Source: Chryseobacterium carnipullorum (GTDB lineage: Bacteria > Bacteroidota > Bacteroidia > Flavobacteriales > Weeksellaceae). From it: a stretch of 64,000 nt of DNA. The translations under genes and the position numbers were made by a program. This document shows, piece after piece, positions 57,045 through 64,000 of the stretch (within the stretch, counting starts at the first letter, position 1; each line of letters opens with the position of its first letter). The stretch lies in contig NZ_FRCD01000004.1 of NCBI RefSeq assembly GCF_900142785.1, forward strand, positions 1-64,000, in the 5' to 3' direction. The notes under the pieces are model-generated. The model was not told where the DNA came from. It searched no databases and saw only the letters and a list, made by a program, of their open reading frames with translations.

Positions 57045-58478
57045 TTAAAGACCATTAATAAAACTTCGCATCCAGATGGCAAGATCCTGATCAGGAGATA
57101 AATTCAGTTTTTTCCGAAGATTATACCTGTTATTCTCAATGGTTTTTACCGCTTTGAAGGTGTACTCCGCAATTTCCTTGGTTGAAAAACCAAGATAGAT
57201 ATAAGAACAATAGGTGAGTTCTGAAATTTTCAAATTCGTATTAACTTCAAGCATTTTGCCCAAAAAATCAGGATATACTTCCTGAAAGCGGGTCCAGAAT
57301 TGAGGATTGTTATCTTTTGCCATTTTCAAGAGTTCAGTAAATGATTCATTGATCTTCTGCTGAAGGCTTTCATTCTGATTTTTTTCTAAAAGAAGTTTGG
57401 CTTCCGCCTGTGTTTTTATGGTGGATGATTTTTTATAAAAGACAAAAATGACAATACATATACTTACAGAGATCAAGATAATTATACAATATAGGACAAC
57501 CCGGTCCTTCCGGTCATTTTCCTCCTGATCATCAAGAAACTTGGATATAGGAATATCTAAAATATTTCTTTCTTCCTGTGTGAGACTGTCTTTCAATTGC
57601 GTATATTTTAACAGATATTCATTTTCTTTCTCTGTATTATCAAGATGCCTGTAAGCATCTGACATCAATTTATAGGATTCGAGATTTCTTTTTTTCAGTC
57701 CTATTTTTTGGGTTATTTCAAGAGAGGCATCAAGGTAGGCCACCGCATGTTTATATTCTTTTTTCGCAATAGATAATTCCCCAAATGCACGCAAAACATT
57801 TGCCTTTCCTTCAATAGAAACCTTTTTTGTCAGGAGAAGATCATTTGCCTTATGGACGTAGTAATCTGCAGAATCTATATTGCCATTTTTTAAATGTCTT
57901 TTCGCTATTGTAATAAACAACATAGGTTTGGGAAATCTCATACACTTTCTTTCATAAACATCTACAGAATCCATTATATTTAAATTACTAAATGAAGAGA
58001 GCTTCCAGTCATAGTTATCATATATTCTCTTTTCCCTTATCTTTTGGTCTTTAATTTTATGGGCTACCTTAATTGATGTGTCAAAACTTTGAATTGCCTG
58101 CCTGTAAAGACCTAATGAATGGTAATTGGTCCCATAAAAAAAAGCAAGACGTGAATTCAATTCGTCATCTTCAAAATTCTGTAGTTTTTTTTCTGCAATT
58201 TCAAGAAAACGAAAACTGTTCTTACTGTCATTTGTTATACGTAGCGCTATGGCTAAATTAAGATATGCCGTGATTTCACCCTTGTCGTAATGAATTTCCT
58301 TCGATCTTTTAATGAGGTCCAGTTCCTGCAAAATAATCTGCCTGTAGCTCCCCAATGTGCTCAATCTGCTGTATCCATCGACTTGTATGCTGTCTATTTG
58401 AAAAATGGTATAATTCTGCGCCTTAACAAGTGAGACAGATAAGAGACAGATCAGTAACAGGATCATTTTACAATTCAT
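57045..58478 (-). CDS. Membrane-anchored TPR protein with C-terminal LuxR-type helix-turn-helix
   Basis: 477 residues: signal peptide, TPR-like repeats (about 40-300, including FYGTNYHSLGLYRQAIQSFDTS and YLDASLEITQKIG), one transmembrane helix (about 325-347, VVLYCIIILISVSICIVIFVF), a cytoplasmic coiled segment, and a LuxR-type HTH (about 410-477: ELTYCSYIYLGFSTKEIAEYTFKAVKTIENNRYNLRKKL). Known relatives are one-component sensor-regulators: outside TPRs sense, the HTH controls transcription. It is 31 bases after the polysaccharide lyase gene and probably its co-transcribed regulator. Confidence 0.85.
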   Translation of the reverse strand: MNCKMILLLICLLSVSLVKAQNYTIFQIDSIQVDGYSRLSTLGSYRQIILQELDLIKRSKEIHYDKGEITAYLNLAIALRITNDSKNSFRFLEIAEKKLQNFEDDELNSRLAFFYGTNYHSLGLYRQAIQSFDTSIKVAHKIKDQKIREKRIYDNYDWKLSSFSNLNIMDSVDVYERKCMRFPKPMLFITIAKRHLKNGNIDSADYYVHKANDLLLTKKVSIEGKANVLRAFGELSIAKKEYKHAVAYLDASLEITQKIGLKKRNLESYKLMSDAYRHLDNTEKENEYLLKYTQLKDSLTQEERNILDIPISKFLDDQEENDRKDRVVLYCIIILISVSICIVIFVFYKKSSTIKTQAEAKLLLEKNQNESLQQKINESFTELLKMAKDNNPQFWTRFQEVYPDFLGKMLEVNTNLKISELTYCSYIYLGFSTKEIAEYTFKAVKTIENNRYNLRKKLNLSPDQDLAIWMRSFINGL

Positions 58479-58509
58479 TTTTTTGCTTTTTTATTCTACA
58501 CCACACTCA

Positions 58510-61281
58510 TTATTTTTTTAACACTTTAAAGGACTCATCTTCTATCTGTATAAAATAGATACCTGTGGGTAAGTTTTTAAGACCAAACGCAGCTTTATTC
58601 TCTGAAATTTCTACCATAACGTTCTGTTCCATCTTTTTACCAGTACTGTCATACACCTTAATTCTACCGGAAATCGGCATTTTATCTTTAGTGATGATGT
58701 ATACCCAATCTGTTGCAGGATTAGGAAAAACTCTGTAGCGACTTTTCTTTCCAACTGATGAAACCGATAAAGTCTGAATCTGCTTCAAAGAAACCTGCTC
58801 TGTAAAACCGTTTTTGGTAATAAATGAAACCTCCGTAGATCCTCCGGCAGTCTGAAGGCTTACATTAGGATTCGGAATGTCTATTTCCCAAAGACCCGCC
58901 AATTTCACAGTAACTGTTTCACTTTGGGGGACTCTGTGCAGCCTGGAAGCCGTATTGCTGATCTGCCCAAAAGTATAGGATTCGTTAGGGGCAAGCAGAC
59001 CTAATCCCGGATTGGTAAGGCTCATCTTTAATTTTGTATTGTTATCCGTTTTTTGAGTCATAATGACAGCTGGTTTATCTGATTTTTCCAGCACATCATA
59101 ATTAAATGTTGTTGTAGCATCCCATATCACATAGTTATAGATTGATTCCGGAATATATAATGCGATGTGGGCCTGTGTATCCTGCTTCAGAACAGAGAAA
59201 ATAGCATTAAAATTGCTCAGAAAATTTCCGGTTGCAGCCCCACCCTGCAGTTGAATAGCATATTGATAGGTTGAGGCTTGCGGAGCGACACCATGATCAA
59301 TGAATGCCTTTACAAAGCTGCCTGTTGTACTTCCGGTGTTGGCCTGATTAGGAGAGTTTTGAATGCTTCGTTTTACAGTAACTGAATTATTGTTGTAGGT
59401 GGTGTTGGGTATGACATAGCCGTTTCCGTACGAATCAGTGGCCCATAGTCCGCCTCCGGTTGTATTAAAATTATAATCGGTACCTGAAGCTGTGTTCCCG
59501 TTTACCCAATTAGTATCCGCTGGATTTACAATCAACGTTTGAAATAAGGTGGTATGAATTGGATAACTGCCTGCATTATCTTTAATATCAGAGCCCAAAC
59601 ACAGGATTTTATCTCCAAAGAAAAAATAACTTTTAAGCGCTGTCATTCCCGTCAGTGAATTGGCATCTTTATAATCTATAGCAAAAACGCCATTGTTATG
59701 AGCCATATGGGCATGAGCCAGAAAGTTTTTCCCATTCATCTGTCTCATGGTATAGTCTGCCAGAATATCAAACGGAACACTGGCAACTGTTGTTCCCGGA
59801 ATATGACTCCAATCCCAGCCGTTATACCGTAGGGCAACGTCATTGGCTAAAAAAGGGTTTCCCTGAGTAATAATTTCCGTAGCACCCGCGGAAGTATAAG
59901 CTCCGAAGCGGTTTTCTGAAGGTCCGTTTTCGAAGTGCCATATGTTTTTGCTGGTTCCTTTGACACTGATCTGCCAGCCATTGAATTTATGAACACTCAG
60001 TCCTGCATACGGAAAACCAAATGTCCCTGAGGTGAGTTCAGGTAAGGGAGATAAACCTGCATTCACGACATCAGAGATATTTTGTATCCCACCTAAGGAA
60101 TGTATAAGATTGATGCTTACACTATTTTCTCTTACCAGTCTGTTGTTGGCATCACCGGAAATATTCCAGAGCCGCATGAATTCTTTTCCAGCATCTGCAT
60201 TTTCTACAGGGCTCGAAATATAAAGATAAGCCAAAGCGGGTCTCAAAATATTATATGACGCTGTTGTAAAGGGAAAACGTCCTGCGAGTCCCTGAGGCAT
60301 TGTAAAATCTTTACTGAAGGTTCTGTAATTAAGGATGGCTTTTTTAAGGTTTTGCCGGGCTATACTGTTCAGCTCATAAGGTGAGCCTTTCAACATCATA
60401 TTAAGAATGGAGGCCTGGTGTAGAGCATCTATTCCATAGGAGTTGGAATAAGCTCCTCTGTGGTGAAAAGTAATATAATCCGGCTTTATAGCATCTGCCC
60501 AGCCATTGGCAATAAGGAGAGCATTATTGATGAAATTTTTCAAATGATTCATGTTGTTTACCCTGGAGGACTCTGTATCTTCCTGAGCTAATACATAGCA
60601 AAACCTTTGCTGGACCGATGCTCGTATGACATCACTGTTATAGCCGGGATAGGTAAAATTAAAATAACGAAATTCATGAGATAAAAAAGTGGTAATCCCA
60701 TTGAGAGCACCCATATGATGGCTGAACTTTCCCGCAGCTTTGAGTTCATTTTTCATAAGCAGGATTGCTGTAGCATAGGCAGAAGATCTCAGCGCAATAC
60801 CGTAATGGCTTGTCACGACCTCTTCATTGTCTGCCAACAGTTCATATTCAAAGTTGGTCGATGCGGAGACGCCTTTGTCTTCAATATATTTAAAGATTTT
60901 CAGAATATCTTCTTTGACAGCAGTACTATTATAATAAAGATTGGGTGAGGCGGCAGAGCCCTGAATCTTATACAGATAAACAAGACGGATAAGGGATTTT
61001 TCGGTACTATTGAAAAACTCATCTTTATCGGCATCTACAGAAAAGTCCCAGATATTTCCTGGATGATCAAAATCATACTGGGACAAATTAAGTGCTTGTA
61101 TTCCTGAATTTTTGAAACTGTTATATCGGGTATTTACCAAACTGTTACTGTAATCTGCATTTTCACCAACAAGCCAATTCCTGTATTGATCTCCGATTGT
61201 ATTAATTGCAGCGTTTTGAGCATCAATCGTGTTGCCAATTCCTAATAAAAAAACAAACAATAATGTTAAAGCTTTTTTCAT
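58510..61281 (-). CDS. Secreted polysaccharide lyase family 8-like protein with T9SS sorting domain
   Basis: 923 residues. Signal peptide, an all-alpha toroid domain (about 25-360) with the catalytic region KPDYITFHHRGAYSNSYGIDALHQ (His/Tyr) as in chondroitin/hyaluronan/xanthan lyases of PL8, then beta-sandwich domains with SENRFGAYTSAGATEIITQGNP and AHNNGVFAIDYKDANSL. The C-terminus (VFPNPATDWVYIIT) is a T9SS signal. It cleaves uronic acid polysaccharides by beta-elimination; exact substrate not determinable. First gene of the cluster, no SusCD pair is visible in the window. Confidence 0.85.
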   Translation of the reverse strand: MKKALTLLFVFLLGIGNTIDAQNAAINTIGDQYRNWLVGENADYSNSLVNTRYNSFKNSGIQALNLSQYDFDHPGNIWDFSVDADKDEFFNSTEKSLIRLVYLYKIQGSAASPNLYYNSTAVKEDILKIFKYIEDKGVSASTNFEYELLADNEEVVTSHYGIALRSSAYATAILLMKNELKAAGKFSHHMGALNGITTFLSHEFRYFNFTYPGYNSDVIRASVQQRFCYVLAQEDTESSRVNNMNHLKNFINNALLIANGWADAIKPDYITFHHRGAYSNSYGIDALHQASILNMMLKGSPYELNSIARQNLKKAILNYRTFSKDFTMPQGLAGRFPFTTASYNILRPALAYLYISSPVENADAGKEFMRLWNISGDANNRLVRENSVSINLIHSLGGIQNISDVVNAGLSPLPELTSGTFGFPYAGLSVHKFNGWQISVKGTSKNIWHFENGPSENRFGAYTSAGATEIITQGNPFLANDVALRYNGWDWSHIPGTTVASVPFDILADYTMRQMNGKNFLAHAHMAHNNGVFAIDYKDANSLTGMTALKSYFFFGDKILCLGSDIKDNAGSYPIHTTLFQTLIVNPADTNWVNGNTASGTDYNFNTTGGGLWATDSYGNGYVIPNTTYNNNSVTVKRSIQNSPNQANTGSTTGSFVKAFIDHGVAPQASTYQYAIQLQGGAATGNFLSNFNAIFSVLKQDTQAHIALYIPESIYNYVIWDATTTFNYDVLEKSDKPAVIMTQKTDNNTKLKMSLTNPGLGLLAPNESYTFGQISNTASRLHRVPQSETVTVKLAGLWEIDIPNPNVSLQTAGGSTEVSFITKNGFTEQVSLKQIQTLSVSSVGKKSRYRVFPNPATDWVYIITKDKMPISGRIKVYDSTGKKMEQNVMVEISENKAAFGLKNLPTGIYFIQIEDESFKVLKK

Positions 61282-61388
61282 AATTCTAATTTTAAGATTT
61301 CAATTAAAGATGTCTGCTGATTGTTATTGAACCTCTTACAGTACGATGATAGTCATCAAAAAAAATACATGTATTGAGTTTTATGTTT

Positions 61389-61562
61389 TTACCCGAGTCT
61401 TGAAAAAACATCCTCTCTCCATCTGGCCACCGTATTACGGCTTAATTTAAAATACTTCTCCAACGGAGTGTTATTAAGGGGATGTTTCCTATGATAATCC
61501 GGAATATCCCCTATGCTCTCGTAGTCATATAATTTCAATTTTTTGTTGAAATTAAACGACAA
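61389..61562 (-). CDS. Small HTH protein or remnant, 57 residues
   Basis: A frame from TTG at 61562 ends TAA at 61389. It encodes KLKLYDYESIGDIPDYHRKH followed by a C-terminal HTH (LEKYFKLSRNTVARWREDVF) similar to that of the 53745 gene. No ATG is available, and it starts 2 bases after the neighbouring HTH gene's stop, so it may be coupled to it or be a truncated relic. Confidence 0.45.
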   Translation of the reverse strand: MSFNFNKKLKLYDYESIGDIPDYHRKHPLNNTPLEKYFKLSRNTVARWREDVFSRLG

Positions 61563-61564
61563 AT

Positions 61565-62008
61565 CTATTTATCTGCATATTTGTTTAGCCACCTGTGCAG
61601 AGTCGTTTTAGGGATATGGTAATCATGGATGATGTCATGCCTTGTCTTTTTACCTGTTCTTATAAGTTCCAGAATAAATTCTATCACTTCAACGGTGTAT
61701 ATATTTTTTCTAAACTCAGGAAGACCGGGTGACTTGATACTTTGGTTAGATGATTGAACTTCCAAAGCTCTAGCAGGTGGAGAATACAGAATAAGATGTT
61801 GTGAATAAATTCTGAAAAAATCAAATTTCAATAGCTTGCTCCACCTTAAAACAATATCAGTCGGCAAATCTTTTTGCAAAAACATAGCTTCCATCTCAGA
61901 CTCGTTACACTGAAGAAAATTACAAATACGATGCGGATCTGTTTCCAGCTCATTGACTCTTTGTTTAATCAATAAACCAATATTAATATCTTTAAAATGA
62001 GTATTCAT
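61565..62008 (-). CDS. Small helix-turn-helix protein
   Basis: About 147 residues from the ATG at 62008 (the frame is open further but that part is not needed). N-terminal helices (GLLIKQRVNELETDPHRIC) resemble the flavobacterial transposase-like regulators; the C-terminus has an HTH (RHDIIHDYHIPKTTLHRWLNKY). No transposase or terminal repeats are seen. Function unknown; a small transcription factor of the surface-protein region is plausible. Confidence 0.6.
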   Translation of the reverse strand: MNTHFKDINIGLLIKQRVNELETDPHRICNFLQCNESEMEAMFLQKDLPTDIVLRWSKLLKFDFFRIYSQHLILYSPPARALEVQSSNQSIKSPGLPEFRKNIYTVEVIEFILELIRTGKKTRHDIIHDYHIPKTTLHRWLNKYADK

Positions 62009-62162
62009 TCTGTAATTTTTTATGTTATTACTAAATGTTCTATTTTTTGATTTGAAAATTTGAATAAAAAAATATGCTTTACACTCAGTATCAAATCGTA
62101 TCATATTGCATTTATAAGTATGTATTTTTATTATCGCCTAAATGTTTCAGAATGTCTTATAG

Positions 62163-62894
62163 TTATTGACCTAGGTATACAAAAATATTGGCAGTTATAT
62201 AGGCAGGCTCTATTGAAAACGCCTGACCGCCACCGCCTGTGCTACCACTTGCCGTATGATTATGGTTCCAGGCATCTGTTGAAGTCGTTGCACTTGTACT
62301 GGCAGATGTAAAATAGTAATTCACTGACGCTCCTGCTTGGGTACCCGTTCTGGCTGCCGAATTTCCTGGTGAAGCAAGATAGTTATCACTGGCGGTATGG
62401 TTATGATTTCCTGAACTTCCTGTGACTCCACTCACAACAGTATAACCAGGCATATTTGATTGTGTTAAAGTATAACTATTATTCCCATTAACAGTTCCTA
62501 TCGTTTCAGTAGTATCTTTAATATAACGGTTTCTGGAATCATACAGGACTGAACCAAATAGTATTATGGCATTGTTTCTGGCTACTACAGAAGCAATTGA
62601 AGCTGCAGTCCTTCCGTCGAGTAGATACCAGCCTGAATGATCTGCTTTTTGCATTCCGTATTTTATATCTCCTAAAGACGGAAGTAACTTTACACCATCA
62701 GCTTTGTAAATATTGCCGTTATTATCCAAGGTAAGTACACTAGATCCGGACATTGTACTCACCTGCCGTATCCGCATATTACCATTTACGTCTAATGTTT
62801 TTGTAGGTAACGCTGTATTGATTCCCACTTGCGCAAAGGCATAGGAAAAAAAAGATCCTAACACCAATGTATATAATTTTATTGTCGTTGTCAT
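62163..62894 (-). CDS. Secreted tail-collar-like protein, copy 1
   Basis: 243 residues. Signal peptide, module QVGINTALPTKTLDVNGNMRIRQ, then a phage tail-collar-like domain (GWYLLDGRTAASIA .. NRYIKDTTETIG) and a C-terminal part with two H-rich motifs, GNHNHTASD and WNHNHTASG, ending AFSIEPAYITANIFVYLGQ. Short tail fibre proteins bind metal with HxH motifs in a trimer; the same is likely here. No phage genes are near, so it looks like a co-opted surface protein. Confidence 0.75.
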   Translation of the reverse strand: MTTTIKLYTLVLGSFFSYAFAQVGINTALPTKTLDVNGNMRIRQVSTMSGSSVLTLDNNGNIYKADGVKLLPSLGDIKYGMQKADHSGWYLLDGRTAASIASVVARNNAIILFGSVLYDSRNRYIKDTTETIGTVNGNNSYTLTQSNMPGYTVVSGVTGSSGNHNHTASDNYLASPGNSAARTGTQAGASVNYYFTSASTSATTSTDAWNHNHTASGSTGGGGQAFSIEPAYITANIFVYLGQ

Positions 62895-62909
62895 TTTATA
62901 GGGTATTTA

Positions 62910-63665
62910 TTATTCACCGAGATAGATAAAAGTATTGGTTGTTACATATTGGGGTACAATATTCAGGGCAGTAGCAGAACCTCCTGCGTTTGCAATAGAA
63001 AATGAGTGACTGTGATCGCCCGATGTTGACGTGGTTGAAGTTTCTGTATGCTCCAGCCTATTGTTACCACCAAGGGGATTATTTAATGTAGACAAGCTCA
63101 CGAGCGTTGTTCCTGTAGACGCACTTGTTAAACTATACTGATCTGGTGTCATTTGATGATTATGAGAGGCATTATCAGAAGTCGTATTTCCGGTATAATT
63201 GTAATTGGGAAGATTCGCCTGAACTAGTGCAATACTATTATTGCCTCCCAACTGAGCGACCTGGCTTGCTATTGGTGAAGCTTTCAGAAACCGCCCTGTT
63301 GCATCAGGTAGATTACTTGCAAAACCTAAACTGATCGCGCGGCTTTGTGTGTTAACTGGTAAAGACGTCACCGCTCTACCATTAAGCAGGTACCAACCTT
63401 GATGATCAGCTGCCTGAAATCCTGTCTTTATGTCGCCAAATACATAACCTATTGGCATAGCACCTGTTAGTTTACCTACATTACCCTGACTGTCAGAAGT
63501 CACAATCTGATTGGTAACACTTCCTTCCTGAACATTTCTGATTCTCAAATCTCCGTTAATGTCAAGAGTTTTGGTAGGAGTATTAGTTTTAATCCCCACC
63601 TGAGCTTTTACATAGTACATCGAAAATAGAGATAGAATAATATAAATTATATTTTTTTTCATCAC
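62910..63665 (-). CDS. Secreted tail-collar-like protein, copy 2
   Basis: 251 residues, paralogue of its neighbour: signal peptide, QVGIKTNTPTKTLDINGDLRIRN, collar domain (GWYLLNGRAVTSLPVNTQSRA .. ATGRFLKASP), H-rich motifs ASHNHQMTP and SGDHSHSFS, and end ALNIVPQYVTTNTFIYLGE. It precedes copy 1 by 15 bases, hence cotranscribed. Confidence 0.75.
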   Translation of the reverse strand: MMKKNIIYIILSLFSMYYVKAQVGIKTNTPTKTLDINGDLRIRNVQEGSVTNQIVTSDSQGNVGKLTGAMPIGYVFGDIKTGFQAADHQGWYLLNGRAVTSLPVNTQSRAISLGFASNLPDATGRFLKASPIASQVAQLGGNNSIALVQANLPNYNYTGNTTSDNASHNHQMTPDQYSLTSASTGTTLVSLSTLNNPLGGNNRLEHTETSTTSTSGDHSHSFSIANAGGSATALNIVPQYVTTNTFIYLGE

Positions 63666-63673
63666 TTTTATTT

Positions 63674-64000
63674 TTAAGATCCCAGGTATACAAATGCATT
63701 TAGTACCAAATATGCAGGCGTTAAATTAAATGCCTGATTTCCGCCATTACTGTTCAACGTGACACTTGTATGGGTGTGACTGCCGCTGTTTGTTAACGTT
63801 CGAACATCTGTTTGTGTTCCATAAGGGGATCCAGGATTACCTACCAAAAATGCCCTACCAGTTCCAGCAGACCCGCTATTTTCTATTTGTGTTATACTGT
63901 GTGTATGAGCCCCGTTAGTACTAGTCGTTCCGTTTATGGCAAAATTGGGCAGATTATTTCTTGTCAGGCTAAGACTAGACGCCCCACCTAATACTCCTAA
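63674..64000 (-). CDS. Secreted tail-collar-like protein, copy 3, N-terminus beyond window
   Basis: The frame is open to the right edge (at least 109 codons including stop). It ends AFNLTPAYLVLNAFVYLGS and has the same motifs: GGASSLSLTRNNLPNF, NGAHTHSIT and SGSHTHTSV. It is 8 bases upstream of copy 2, so at least three copies form one operon; the promoter lies outside the window. Confidence 0.8.
   Translation of the reverse strand, partial: LGVLGGASSLSLTRNNLPNFAINGTTSTNGAHTHSITQIENSGSAGTGRAFLVGNPGSPYGTQTDVRTLTNSGSHTHTSVTLNSNGGNQAFNLTPAYLVLNAFVYLGS

Overview
The window looks like chromosomal DNA of a Chryseobacterium-like flavobacterium (Bacteroidota). Evidence: AT-rich intergenic DNA, Bacteroidota-type -10 boxes (TAnnTTTG) upstream of many genes, several secreted enzymes with C-terminal type IX secretion (T9SS) sorting domains of the 'YPNP ... 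G.Y.. ' type, and housekeeping proteins of flavobacterial type. No rRNA, tRNA or CRISPR array was found. This assignment is by inspection; no database search was possible.

Layout. 1-1.1 kb: the right part of an IS256-family element that has cut a glycerophosphodiester phosphodiesterase gene. 1.2-5.3 kb: purF and purC, separated by a broken four-helix-bundle gene flanked by inverted repeats, then a SatD/DUF3307 pair with an unusual three-palindrome operator array. 5.4-14.3 kb: a secreted endonuclease I, an acyl-CoA dehydrogenase and two tandem secreted zinc metalloproteases. 14.9-16.0 kb: a lipoprotein with a TNT-type NAD glycohydrolase domain followed closely by a small Zn-ribbon-like protein (candidate toxin/immunity pair). 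16.2-18.1 kb: a small operon (MazG-like, thioredoxin-like, DUF4230, tiny hydrophilic protein). 18.4-22.8 kb: leuACDB on the minus strand. 22.9-30.2 kb: a large helical protein, a dipeptidase, then thrS-infC, an inserted alpha/beta hydrolase, and rpmI-rplT. 30.4-34.1 kb: three tandem secreted M28 peptidases. 34.2-41.3 kb: a complete hisGDCBHAFIE operon (minus strand) preceded by a histidine leader peptide and attenuator. 41.3-49.0 kb: glycosyltransferase, dapD, small regulators and lipoproteins, an NlpC/P60 hydrolase, a cold-shock protein. 49.1-53.4 kb: an ABC exporter-like pair and an aspartic protease with PDZ-like tail. 53.7-64 kb: an accessory surface region with a polysaccharide lyase, a membrane-anchored TPR/LuxR-type regulator, three C1q/TNF-like secreted proteins, three tail-collar-like secreted proteins and small HTH genes.

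How it fits together. Core biosynthesis (purines, leucine, histidine, lysine) and translation genes form compact operons, while the spaces between them hold secreted proteolytic, nucleolytic and glycan-degrading enzymes. The most interesting sites are the SatD operator array, the TNT/zinc-ribbon pair, the his attenuator with a readable antiterminator, and the 54-64 kb surface-protein region where six or more proteins share one N-terminal module.
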